A DNA stretch of 64,000 nt from Sorex araneus (Eukaryota > Chordata > Mammalia > Eulipotyphla > Soricidae): contig NC_073303.1 in NCBI RefSeq assembly GCF_027595985.1, positions 366,572,636 to 366,636,635 of the forward strand, given 5' to 3'. This document shows positions 1-10,004 of the stretch, piece by piece. The translations under genes were made by a program, and so were the position numbers. How positions within the stretch are numbered: position 1 is the stretch's first letter; the number at the start of each line of letters is the position of its first letter. Below the pieces are notes generated by a model that was not told where the DNA came from, searched no databases, and saw nothing but the letters and a program-made list of their open reading frames with translations.

Positions 1-837
1 GGCCTGAATTAAGGCCCGCCGCGATCTACGCTGTACTGAGAACAGCGCAGCCTCTACCCTCCCCTGGTCCCCTAAAGTGACCCCCGTGGCACCACCGGGG
101 CCAAACCGGGATGGAAACCGTTTCCTCGGCGCTGCAGGCGCACTGCGGGAAGCCTTTCCCTCCGCGCTCCGGAAACGCACGTGCCGGCGTGCGTGGACCT
201 CAGGCTGGAGCAGTGCTGAGCCTGGCCCGGCGCGTCTGCAAAGGGCTTTCCGCAGCCGTGAGTTTGATCGGAGGCGCCGAGTGGGGCAGGGCCCCCTGGG
301 TCTTTACTGCGCTTCCCAAGCCCCGCTCCCCTCTAGCTTCTGAGCAAGCGCACCCACACCTTAGTCCCAGGGCGAAGCCCACCGACCAGGACGCGTGCAC
401 CGCGCTGCTAGGCACTTCGCGCCCCGGGGAGGCGCTGGAGCCCGCACCCCAGAGCTACAGGGGCTATCTTCAGTGAGGGCGGGCCGGAGCGCCCCAGAGC
501 TTTTCCCTGTACAGCTAACTGGGGGCAAGCCGGCGCCGTCGGGGACGTGCGAGGGAGGCACGGGACGCAGGAAAGGAAACGCTTCGCTGTCCCGATCTTT
601 GGAGAATTGATGGCATGAGCCTAGGCAGAGACAGCTGTCCGCAGCCACGCCGGTGCACCTGGGACTGTGATCTAAGAGGCTGGAAGGCAGGGTCGCCAGT
701 GGCTGCAGGCGCCTTGCAGCTCTCACCCCTGGAAAGTGGAAAGGACGCTTAGTCCTAGAGTCAGGCCTCCAGAGTACCACTACTGAGGACCCCTAAAAGT
801 CAGATGGCTCAGTTGTAGGCTCAAAAACACTCAAGTG
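1..837. other. GC-rich flank downstream of RAX, no gene seen
   Basis: GC- and CpG-rich single-copy-looking DNA. Several short overlapping frames are open on both strands, as expected from base composition, but none has a recognisable domain or splice structure. Confidence 0.5.
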
Positions 838-1025
838 GGAGCTGGAGCTATAGTACAGTGGGCATGGCGTTTGCCTTGCACACGGCCTACCCGGGTTCAA
901 TCCCCAGCATCCCATATGGTCCCCCGAGCACCGCCGGGAATAATTCCTGAGTGCAGAGCCAGGAGTAATCCCTGTGCGTTGCAGGGTAGGGCCCAAAAAG
1001 CAAGCAAAAAAACAAACCAAAAAAC
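838..1025 (+). repeat. tRNA-headed SINE, plus orientation
   Basis: Family copy: 'gctggagctatagtacagtggg' type head with A- and B-box-like tRNA blocks (ggttcaatccc), 'catcccatatggtcccc', 'gagtgcagagccaggagtaa' and an A-rich tail after 'gcccaaaaagc'. Moderately diverged. Confidence 0.85.
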
Positions 1026-1249
1026 CCCACCACCCAACTGCCGCCAGGAGAGACGGGTCCAGAACAGGGAAAATCCTTGAACGTCCCAGGGTGAAGCCCA
1101 CCCACCAGGATGGAGGGACCGCAGCGTTCTTGAAACTGTTGTTCCCTGTCCTCCCCTGGCCCTCAGTACAGTCCCCAGCGCCCCTTACTCACACCCCTGC
1201 CGCCCTGTTTCCGGTGCTTAGCCAAAGCCTAACCAAAACCAAGTCAATC

Positions 1250-1691
1250 TTTAATTCTCCCTCCAGAAACTTGGAGACAGGTACAAACAGTCCCACGCGC
1301 TCAGTGTCCACTTTTCCGCGCCTGTCCACGTGTCTGTATCCTGTGTGAGTGCGGCGCAGGCGCTCCCGGCAGTGCAGAGAGCCCGGGGTGAGCCGGGAGC
1401 CGGGCTCAGCCTCTCCAGCCACATCTTGGACTCTGCACTTGAGGCTCCCCTGGAGCCTGGTGGCCCTGTGGGGTGGAAGCACGGGCTCCCCACCGCCTCC
1501 AAGCAGCCGGGCTGGGGAGGGGCTTGAGGGGGTAGTTGTGTGTGTGGCGACATGCGGCCTCCAGGCGGTCAGGCCTCCCGGTGAGCTGGGAGCTGCTGCA
1601 GCCCTGCCGCACGCGCGCGCGCGGGGAAGAAGGGGTGCGCCAGGGCGCGCGCCCCGAGTCATCGCCTGGCCCGATCTGGTCCCCGGCGTCC
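1250..1691 (-). other. RAX: Probable RAX 3' UTR with an ATTAAA signal
   Basis: Sequence after the RAX stop has no other gene. An ATTAAA poly(A) signal variant reads on the minus strand at 1255-1250, giving a 3' UTR of about 0.45 kb. No AATAAA was seen nearer the stop. The end point is inferred from the motif only. Confidence 0.4.
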
Positions 1692-2300
1692 TTAGAGAGT
1701 CGGCCAGGGCTTCCCGATGGCCTGGATGTGCTCCTTGGCCTTCAGGCGCAGCGCCGCGATGCTGCTGTCGCGCGGGTCGGCCTCCTCCAGCGGGCACTTG
1801 TCGCCGAAGCCCGGGCCGCACGGGTAGGCGGGCGGCGGCGCGAGCGGCTGCAGGCCGGGGCCCAGCGGCGGCGAGTGCAGGAAGGGCGGCGGCGGCGGCG
1901 TGTAGCTGGCGGGCAGGCTCTGCGCCGGCGGCCCGAAGCCCGGCAGGCTCTGCAGGGCCGTGGCGCCCCCGCCGGCCAGCGGCGGCCCGAGCCACGACTC
2001 CAGCGGCAGCGCGCCCCCCGGGGGCCCCCCGCCGCCCCCCGGGCCCGGCCCGAGGGGCGCCAGCGCCGCGGCGGGCGGGGAGCGACTGAAGGAGAGGAGG
2101 GGCGAGTCCTGCGGCTTCATGGACGACACCTCCAGCTTCTCCTGGCGCCGCCACTTGGCCCGACGGTTCTGGAACCACACCTGCGGGGGTGGGCAGCACA
2201 GGGCGGCCGTCGGTCGGGGCGCCCCGACCCCCTCCCCCTCCGGGGCCGCACCCCGGGCTGCCCCTCCCCCTCGCCCCGCACCCGCCTCTCCTTTCTTTTC
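1600..2300. promoter_or_regulatory. CpG-rich block over RAX exon 3
   Basis: Dense CpG and G+C over exon 3 and the start of intron 2, separate from the promoter island. Typical of developmental homeobox genes; function is inferred only. Confidence 0.6.
1692..2180 (-). CDS. RAX: RAX coding exon 3
   Basis: Starts [10 protein letters not shown] (homeodomain helix 3), then a Pro/Gly/Ser-rich transactivation region and the OAR motif, ending KPWPTL-stop. Acceptor CCGCAG|GTGTGG. 489 bp including the stop. Very high GC and CpG. Confidence 0.96.
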   Translation of the reverse strand: MWFQNRRAKWRRQEKLEVSSMKPQDSPLLSFSRSPPAAALAPLGPGPGGGGGPPGGALPLESWLGPPLAGGGATALQSLPGFGPPAQSLPASYTPPPPPFLHSPPLGPGLQPLAPPPAYPCGPGFGDKCPLEEADPRDSSIAALRLKAKEHIQAIGKPWPTL

Positions 2301-2882
2301 GCTCCCCTCCCCTCCTTTATTGTCTCTGCTCTCTGTCTGGCTGCCTCTGGGTCAGTCTCATCCTTGCCCCAAGGGGTCCCTCGCCCCCCTCACCCATCCC
2401 CAGGGTCCTCCAGTCAAAGCGACGCCTATTTGTTTCCAACTTCTGGAACAGGCTTAGAAAAAAAAAACCTGGAGGTGAGCCCTAGGACCCCACACCCTCA
2501 CCCCGACTTCTGTGACCTGCCCCTCCTGCCACTGGTGCCGCCTCAGATTTTGTGTTTGCCCACCTCTGGCCCCTGCTAGAGTCAGGCAGACACACGCTAA
2601 GTGTCGTGGCTGGGAGCCACGTGTTAAACGCCGCTATTTCCATGAATCACGGAAACCACAGCTGGCGAAAGAAAAGTGGGTTTAATTTTTAACCCAGCCA
2701 TATTTGAAGTGCAGCAATAAATTTGTTTTGGATTTATGTCTATTTCGTATTTCTGATATTTCTTACATCTGGCTTTCGATAATTCCCACAGGGTGAGTTT
2801 CTAACACCCGCTTTTATAGAGAAAGATGTTAGAAGTCTGTGCCAAGGATACATTTATGTGTGTGTATGAGAGAGACAGAGAC

Positions 2883-2935
<53 letters not shown>

Positions 2936-4131
2936 ATAATGCTCATAAAAGACAGGCGCAGACAGTGGAGTTAAGGGGTGCCAATGTATTGCTTCTCCCT
3001 GCAAGTGCTCCTTCACCCCCAAACATCAGCTGAGCCCCCTTAGGCCCAGAACAGCCAACTCCTGCCCAGCACGGACAGCCCCCCGGCCCCCATCTGATTC
3101 CATCAGGGCTATATAAGAAGCACCATGGGCTGGGTGGTCTCAGGGAGCCCCGGAAGCTCCCAGTTTAGAGGAGAAGCTCACCCCTGGGCCAGCGCAGGGG
3201 AGCAGGGAGGGCTCACCCCGCGGGGGCCTGTGCCTGTTTTCTGGAAGGCACTGGAAGCCTCTGAAGACTTCGCCTCACCCCATTCTTTTTCACTCCTGTT
3301 CTTCCCCTCTCCTCACTCCCGTCCCTGAAAGGTGGGGGCTCCAGTGTCCACCCCCTGAAGGGAACCCATCGCCACCGCAGCCTTACTGCCCCACAGAGCC
3401 AGGCGGCTCCAAACTGCCCTTGGCAATGAATCCCGACCCATGTCAGGGACCCTGCTCCCAGCCTGGCCGTTTGTGTACTGCTGGCGTTACCCACTCACCC
3501 CAGCGTGAGCAGAACAGACTGAAGGCAAGGCTATGGCCCCATTTGCTTTTTAAAGATCGCCAAGCGCCAGGCATACCCCCACACTTCAGGAATCTAATTC
3601 ACCACAGAAAAGCCCTCTCTGCCCCTTTCACACGCAATCAGGCAGGCTCCCGCACCGAGGCAGGAGCCCATCACTGAGGCAGGAGCCCATCACTGAGGCA
3701 GGAACCCATCACTGAGGCAGGAACCCATCACTGAGGCAGGAACCCATCACTGAGGCAGGCCCCTCTCCTTGAGGAAGGCTTCCCCTACTGAGGCGGGCTC
3801 CCCTCACTGAGATGGGCTCCCCTCACTGAGGCAGGGTCATCCACACTGCAACTGGCTTCCATACCGAGACCAGGGGACTGGGTCTCCCTCTCCAGCCTCT
3901 GTGAACTGTCCCAATTTGGAAATCCTCCCAGCTCTTTCACAGATGACTAGCAAATAGTTAAGGCTTTCAAGTATTTTAATGCCCGGGGATTAAAGAAAAT
4001 TCAGCTTTAATTAAAGCAAAAAACCCTCTAAGATAGAAGAAGAAGAAGAAGAAGAAGAAGAAGAAGAAGAAGAAGAAGAAGAAGAAGAAGAAGAAGAAGA
4101 AGAAGAAGAAGAAGAAGAAGAAGAAGAAGAG

Positions 4132-4218
<87 letters not shown>

Positions 4219-5345
4219 AAAGCAAGGAGAGAAGTCGGGCTGGGTGTGGATCAAAAGTCAGCGTCTTAAACAAACGCAAGCGAAGTTCCAGCTGCTCCTG
4301 GAGCGACACAAGCACCTTTGGAGGCCCAAACCTGGGCCCCCCAACTCCCTCACCGCTCATCTCCCCCTTGCTTCTTCCTTTCGTCTCTCCTTAGCGGCGG
4401 CCAAGGAGACCCCAAGAGGGGACGAAACTGCGCCCCGGAACAGTCCCTTCCCAGGGGGCGAATAGGGGTAGATCTGGGCGTCTGGGGGACCAGCCGTCAG
4501 TGACCCTCGCGCGGCCGCCGCGGGAAGCCAGGTGCGGCTCGAGCCCGGGCGCGGGGCTGCGCGCTTTACCTGGACCCGGACCTCGGGGAGGTTGACCTTC
4601 CCGGCCAGCTCCTCGCGGCTGTACACGTCGGGGTAGTGCGACTTCTCGAAGGCGCGCTCCAGCTCGTGCAGCTGGTACGTGGTGAAGGTGGTGCGGTTGC
4701 GCCGGTGCTTCTTCTTGGGCTGCTCGTCCGCCAGCTTCGCGTCGCCGCCGTCCGCAGGCCCGACGGGCAGCCCGGGGCTCGGCCGCGCCTCCCCGGCGTC
4801 CTTGGAGCAGTAGGGGCGAGAGGCTGGGGTGGGGGTGGGGGGAGGCGGCGAGGTCGCTGTGGTCAGAACCACCCCGGGGGCCCTGGGCCCGCGTCCTCCC
4901 TGCCAACTGCCCGGTGCTGGCCAGCGCCGCGGGGCGCTCGGAGAGGGTCTCGGGGATTCTCCTGGCGTACCACCCCCTCCCCGCGCCTTAGAGGCCTCCT
5001 GCAGGCCCGGGCGGGGCCGCGAGCCCCGGGAGCGGCCCGGCCCGACGGGTCCCTCGGGGCACACTCACCTTGGTAGCCGGCGTTGGGCTCGGGCCCCGGC
5101 TCGGCGCCTTCCCCCGGCGCCCTGGGGCAGGCGGCCCGAACGCCCGGCCTCCTGTCGCGCTCCTTGGCGGCCCGGCCGCCCCGCTCCTCCGGGAAGGCGC
5201 CGAGGATGCCGTCGTCCTTGGGGAAGCCCAGGATGGCTTCGATGCTGTGCAGCCGCGAGGCGCTCCCGCCCGGGCCGCGGAGCAGGTGGCCGGCGAGCGA
5301 GAAGCTGCCCTCGGCCATGGCGGGGGCGCCGCCGGGCAGGTGCAT
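1692..5345 (-). CDS. RAX: RAX, retina and anterior neural fold homeobox protein (complete, 3 exons)
   Basis: Paired-type homeodomain transcription factor that specifies the eye field and later acts in photoreceptors; nuclear, binds TAAT sites. Joined coding exons 5345-5069, 4823-4570 and 2180-1692 give 1020 nt, 339 aa; human RAX is 346 aa as I recall. Seen: N-terminal octapeptide HSIEAILG (33-40), a basic PKKKHRR run (128-134), homeodomain at about 132-191 with WFQNRRAKW in helix 3 (Gln at homeodomain position 50), a Pro/Gly-rich linker, and a C-terminal OAR motif (about 316-333, [11 protein letters not shown]). Both introns have GT-AG ends; the second splits the homeodomain between Gln177 and Val178, as in paired-type genes. 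Met1 was chosen because MHLPG and the following residues match the family; its Kozak context is weak, and Met10 has a strong one. CpG-rich sequence covers exons 1-2 and the promoter. Identity is very secure; no frame break is seen. Confidence 0.97.
2866..2931. repeat. (GACAGA)n/(GA)n microsatellite
   Basis: Alternating GACAGA then pure GA units in RAX intron 2. Confidence 0.9.
3653..3838. repeat. 19-bp minisatellite 'actgaggcaggarcccatc'
   Basis: About nine tandem units in RAX intron 2. The first five are near-identical (cactgaggcaggaacccat); the rest drift to 'gaggcgggctcccctcact'. Confidence 0.85.
4036..4219. repeat. (GAA)n followed by (GAAA)n
   Basis: About 31 pure GAA triplets (4036-4130), then about 22 GAAA units (4131-4219), in RAX intron 2, about 350 bp downstream of the exon 2 donor in gene sense. 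The RAX sense strand carries the pyrimidine side. Confidence 0.95.
4570..4823 (-). CDS. RAX: RAX coding exon 2
   Basis: Encodes residues 93-177: the SRPYCSK segment, a lysine-rich stretch and homeodomain helices 1-2 through RVQ. Acceptor is CCCCAG|CCTC, donor CCAG|GTAAAG. 254 bp. Confidence 0.96.
5069..5345 (-). CDS. RAX: RAX coding exon 1
   Basis: Encodes residues 1-92 plus one base: start, octapeptide (HSIEAILG) and an acidic/basic linker ending GYQ. The donor reads CAAG|GTGAGT on the minus strand. Intron 1 is only 245 bp (4824-5068). Confidence 0.95.
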
Positions 5346-6712
5346 GGGGGGCGCGCCCCGAGGAGTCGCCGAGTGGGTCCCACCCCGACGGGTCCCGACC
5401 CAAGTTCAAGCTCGGAGGCTTCCTCCCCTGCGGCCCCCCCCCCCCGTACCCCTCTGGGGCTCTGTGCGCACTCGGGGAGCGCGCGCGCTGGGCCCACGGC
5501 CTCCTGGCTCGGCCCGGGCAGGACTCGGAGGAGGCGACACTGGGGCGCGGGGGCTCGGGGCGCTAAAGCTGGAAGCCCGCGGGCTCCGGCCCCGCCCGGC
5601 CAGGGGCGTGTCCTGCCCTCGCCCCGCCCCAGGGCGCTGGCCCCTGCACCCCCGAGCCGCCCGAACTACCAGCCTTTCACCCCGCATCTTTCCATCCGCT
5701 CCGACAAACTCTCCTCTCGCAACCGAGGCCGTCAGTGGGACGTTTTCCAGGACCGGGCGTGTGTATGTCCGGGGCAGGGGTTCTGAACGCCCCAGTTGTG
5801 GCTGAGAGTTGGAGGTGACCCCAACTCTGCCTCTGGGATCACCTCCCACTCATGTGCGCCCTCCCGGGGCTCCCTGGCCGGCCCGGGTCCTGGGCGGCGC
5901 CAGCTCCCTCCCCCACGGGGCCGGGCGCTCCCCGGCTTGGCTGCGCCCCCCCTTCTCCTGGCCTCTTTTTTACCTCGCGGTCGCGCCTCTCGGCAGCTCG
6001 GGAGTGGACAGGGGGGCAGCCCCGAGCTCGGGTCGGTCTTGCTGGAGTTCGCGTCGCAATTCCCAGGAAGGCGGCGGGGCCCTGCGCGGGCGCTGGCCCC
6101 CGAGAGGGTCCTCACCCTCCCGACTGCCGGTCTGCGCTGCGGGAACCCGCGTGTCTCCTCCCCCGCCGACCATTCTCCAGACCCAGAAGCTGACCCAGCC
6201 CTCAAGAAGCTTCCTCGGGAACAAGTCCTCGCCCCTCTGAGGGGTGCAGGCCCAATCCGCTCGCATTTCTTCCCCCTGTGAGGGCCCCGCGAGGCGTCCC
6301 TCCGTGGCCCGGAGTCACTCAGAGGCCAGGTGGAAGGATCGTTTCCGTGGGCGAGAGTTTTTTCATACTCCGGGTTTGCAAGGGGACGTGGGGTCTGTCC
6401 GGCCCTGCTGGCCAGGAACTGAAACAAAATGTTTTCCTGAAAGCCCAAGGCTGGGAGAATCAGAGGCCTTAAAAATCATAGGGTGCTCTGGTCTCCTCTG
6501 AAGAATATGAATTCACTCACACGTGCATTTAGACTCGTATTTCTCCCGTGTGTGGGGGTGTCCAGTACCAGCCTGGATGTGCGGCATCCCCCAAATTAGG
6601 ACAAGTGGGACCCTGGCCTTGGCTAGCTTCATTCAGTTTGGGAGACAAGAAAAAAGAAAGGAGAGACCAAAACAAATCTTCGGAGTGTCTTTAAATTGTC
6701 ACCTGAAGGGCA

Positions 6713-6916
6713 GGGGGCTGGAGCAGTAGTACAGCAGGCAGGGCATTTGCCTTGCACGTGGCTGAACAGGGTTCAATCCCTGGTAACCCATACAGTCCCT
6801 GGAGCACACAAGGAGTGATTCCTGAGCACAGAGCCAGGAGTAGCCCCTGAGTATAATCGGGTGTGGCTCGAACACACACACACACACACACACACACACG
6901 TACACACACACACACA
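6713..6916 (+). repeat. SINE, plus orientation, with (CA)n tail
   Basis: Full head and body ('ggggctggagcagtagtacagcaggcaggg', 'gcacagagccaggagtag'); the usual A tail is replaced by (CA)n at 6871-6916. Confidence 0.85.
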
Positions 6917-7194
6917 TGTTTTTAAAAGGACACCAAAAAGGACATGTGTCTACCATCAGGATGGTGACACAGGGCCATTCTCTACCATGGGCACATGGAG
7001 GGGTGGGTGGTCATTACCTAAGTGGCTGTTCTGAATAATGCTGCAAAAAGAAGCTTGTTGAGATAGCTGGCAGGTGAGATTGCAGAGCGGGAATATTTGT
7101 TTTGATGTCAAGAAAAGGCAGAAGGCGTGAAAATCAGCACGCGCCTATTTGGCATGGCACCAGGCAGCTTTCAGAACCCTTCCCTGGGCTTCTT

Positions 7195-7350
7195 CTTTTT
7201 TATTTTTTGCTTTTTGGGTCACACCCGGCGATGCTCAGGGGTTACTCCTGGCTTTGCACTCAGTAATTACCCCTGGCAGTGCTCATCAAACCTGGGTCGG
7301 CCGCATGCAAGGCAAATGCCCTACCTGCTGTGCTATCGCTCCAGTCCCTG
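7195..7350 (-). repeat. SINE, minus orientation
   Basis: Reads 'gctttttgggtcacacccggcgatgctcagg' to 'tgctatcgctccagtccc'; it has an internal deletion before 'cctgggtcggccgc'. Confidence 0.85.
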
Positions 7351-7849
7351 GGCTTCTTACCATCAGATCCCACCTCCCTGGAGGATAAACAGGGCCCACA
7401 TGTAGGTCCCATTTGACAGAAGCAGAAACTGAGGCCAAGGGGTGCAGTTCTAAGGCCCCGGGCTGGATTTCCAAGCCATGGTTTCTGGCCAGCAGTTGGC
7501 CTCTGCGCTCTACCTGCAGTTCTGATGGCCCGTGGCAGTCCTGAGTGGCACTGGAGCACACCCTCTCTTGCTTGGGCATCTCATCTCGAATCTCTCTGGA
7601 GGTGGAACCCGAGTCTTACAGTGGCGCCAGGCATACCAGGCTTATGAAGGCAGTGTTCAGGTGCCGGGGGGTTAGTTTTGGACTCTGTCCTCTGAAGAGG
7701 TTCCTACCAGGTCCAACCTGCCTCCTCAGACTGTCTCAGCCATGCCGGGCATCTCGGGACCGTCCCCACAAACAGCCTGGGGGCACCCCCAGGCACCCAC
7801 CGATCAGCTCCCCAGAGCCTGGGCTATGGGTATGTTGGTGGCCAGAGGA

Positions 7850-8360
7850 CAGCCCCAGGGATAATTAATTGGCATTGGTTGTTTCCCCTCTGCCCGAGAA
7901 TGTTTTTCTGTCAACTTCCCCGGAGATGCTAAACTGCCCGCTCAAATCGCGCTGAACAAAGATGGGCACATTTCCCTAAGCTCCTGCCCACATGCTAAGG
8001 GGCTTATGGCCTTGTTTCCCTGAGTTAATTCCCTCTCGCGGAGCCCTGCTCCCCCTAATCATCCCAGGTGAGGTGAGCTTGTATTGACTGTTTATTTCAG
8101 CATCTGGGGAGAAAAGCAGAACAAGGTTTCAACAGGCAGCGCGGGGAAACAGCGCGGTGCAGGGCCCAGGGGAGGCCGGCTTCCCTTTGTGTGCCACATA
8201 AAGAGCTGGTCAGGAGGGCTGTTGGCGCGGCGGAGGGTACTCCAAGCAACCAGCGGGGGTCATTGTTAGGGCCTAATCTACATGTGTATTTCCCAAGAAC
8301 TCCATTAGGGGAGATGAATGGATTCGGCCCGGCCCTAATTCCACGAGGCTGCATTTTTCT
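7850..8360. promoter_or_regulatory. RAX: Candidate RAX upstream enhancer with SOX-OTX pair
   Basis: SINE-free block about 2.5-3.0 kb upstream of the RAX start. Seen: a SOX-type CATTGTT (8261-8267) six bases from an OTX-type TAATCT (8274-8279), plus TAATTAATTGG, CTAATCATCCC, AACAAAGATGG, CCATTAGG and CCTAATTCC. It is known that Rax has a conserved element about 2 kb upstream driven by Otx2 and Sox2; I infer that this is its counterpart. Not aligned. Confidence 0.55.
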
Positions 8361-8596
8361 AGCAGTGAGGCCGGCTTTGGCTTCTCCTCAGCCCCGCATG
8401 GGCCAGAGCAAGGGTCTGGCTCCTGAACCCCAGCTCTGCGTCTGCACCTCACTGATTCAGTCGGTGGAGCGGAAGGGGGCTCCCTCCCAGCCCCCACATG
8501 CTTAAGCCCCTTGTACGCTTGGCCCGGTTAGCAGAAATGTCTCCATGGAGATTGGGGGTGATCAGGACAAAGAGGGGGTGTCTGAAGAGTGGGAAG

Positions 8597-8745
8597 TTCC
8601 AGGGGCCAGAGAGAGTACCGGGGGGCAAGGTGCTGGCCTTGCACGCAGCAGACCTGGGCTCTATCCTTGGCACCCTGTGGTCTCCTGAGCACTGCCAGGA
8701 GTGATCCCTGAGCATCACTGGCTGTGACCCAAACCTTCCCCCAAA
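8597..8745 (+). repeat. SINE, plus orientation, diverged
   Basis: 'ggggccagagagagtaccgggg' head, 'ccttgcacgcagcagacctggg', 'gagcactgccaggagtgatccctgagc' body; an older copy. Confidence 0.75.
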
Positions 8746-8944
8746 GCAAGTTTCGGAGAAGTTTCCACGGGGCCCGTGGAGCCCCTGACCTTTGAGATCT
8801 CTGTGAACTCTCTTACATGTGGGCTGAGACCCCGAGAGGGATCTGGTACCCCCCTGGTCCTTCTTTATTTTCATGGGTTTTTTTTTTCTGTACTAGGGAC
8901 CAAACCCAGGATGCTCTACAACAGAGCCACATTCTAGGTTACAA

Positions 8945-9060
8945 CTTTCTCTTCATGTATTGGGGTGGTGGCGTTGGGGCCACACCTGCAGTGTTCACAG
9001 CTTACTCCTGGCTCTGTGTTCAGGGATCACTTTCGGACCCTGGCTCTTTGCTTAGGGGGT
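8945..9060 (-). repeat. SINE fragment, minus orientation
   Basis: 'ggggccacacctgcagtgttcacagcttactcctggctctgtgttcagg' matches the 3' half of the SINE complement; diverged and truncated. Confidence 0.6.
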
Positions 9061-9124
9061 GACATAGGGTGTGAAGGACTGCAGCAGTACTAGCTCCCTG
9101 GGTCCTGGTGCAGCTTTCTCTATC

Positions 9125-9300
9125 TTTCTGGGGGGCTGATGGGGGGCACACCTGGCAAGACTCAAGGGTTACTCCTGGTTCTGCACTAAGGATCACTCCT
9201 GACAGTGCTCAGGGGACCATATGAGATTCTGGCGATCAGACCCTGGACAGCAGCATGCAAGGCAAGCGCCCTGTCCACTGTCCTGTCTCTCCTGCCTCAG
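9125..9300 (-). repeat. SINE, minus orientation, diverged
   Basis: 'gcacacctggcaagactcaagggttactcctgg' through 'gcatgcaaggcaagcgccctgtcc'; near full length. Confidence 0.7.
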
Positions 9301-9718
9301 GCTTAACTACTCACACAAGGCGTCCAGAGCTGAAGTGCCTCCTGGTTGCTCACCTCTCAGATCTTCCTAGCAGGTGGCAATTTTCCCTCCTGGGAGCGCC
9401 AGTGATGGTCTCAGCAGACAATCTCGAAGAGGCTTATCAGAAACCTCATTTCACCAGGAGACCATCAGGAATAGTGTTGTTGGCCACTTTCATAAACTAC
9501 GGCTCTGCTACAAATGTGGGCACATCTGCTTGCAGCTCAGTACGATCACCTGAATATTCTCTATATTTTCAGACTGAATGGAAATGAATGCTGGTTGTCA
9601 GAACAGCACAGTGGGTGATAATAAGGCCCCTCAGGATTGGGGCTGAAATGAGAGGGGCCTCCCCTAGAAGTGTCTGCTTCACTGCAAGCCCTCCTAGATG
9701 ACCTACAGAAAGAGCATT

Positions 9719-9943
9719 CTTGCAGCTGGAGCAACAGTACAGTGGGGAGGGTGTTTTTCTTGCACACAGCTAACTTGGGTTCACTCCCTGGCATCCCATA
9801 TGGTCCCCCAAGCACCACCAGGAGTAATTCCTGAGTGCAGAGCCAGGAGTAACCCTTGAGCATTACTGGGTATGACCCAAAAAGCCAAAAAAAAAAAAAA
9901 ACAAACTGTACATCGGGGAGTTGGCCTCACATGTGGCCCAAAA

Positions 9944-9974
<31 letters not shown>

Positions 9975-9992
9975 CCCAAAAAAACAAAACAA
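9719..9992 (+). repeat. SINE with extended double tail, TSD-flanked
   Basis: SINE ending 'gacccaaaaagcc'-A(n) at about 9900, then about 33 unrelated bases, then a second short SINE 3' end ('gtggcccaaaaagc'-A(n)). The duplication agaaagagcatt (9707-9718 and 9993-10004) encloses the whole unit. Confidence 0.8.
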
Positions 9993-10004
9993 AGAAAGAG
10001 CATT

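Larger units (their letters stand above)
2181..4569 (-). other. RAX: RAX intron 2
   Basis: 2389 bp with GT-AG ends. Holds an AT-rich single-copy block (about 2620-2840), a GACA/GA microsatellite, a 19-bp minisatellite and a long GAA/GAAA tract, listed separately. No SINE was recognised inside it. Confidence 0.9.
4480..6250. promoter_or_regulatory. RAX: CpG island over RAX exons 1-2 and promoter
   Basis: Continuous CpG- and GC-rich DNA from the end of intron 2 to about 0.9 kb upstream of the RAX start codon. No TATA box stands out at a sensible distance, which fits an island promoter; the transcription start cannot be placed by eye. Confidence 0.75.

Noticed and set aside
1349-2579. Long Arg/Ala/Pro-rich plus-strand frames opposite RAX exon 3
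   Set aside because: Antisense shadows caused by GC-rich coding sequence.
3653-3838. Regular tandem repeats as a CRISPR array
   Set aside because: Units are contiguous with no unique spacers and lie in a mammalian intron.
4357-5064. 235-codon minus frame containing most of the RAX homeodomain
   Set aside because: It reads through intron 1 and past the exon 2 donor into intron 2; the spliced gene is reported instead.
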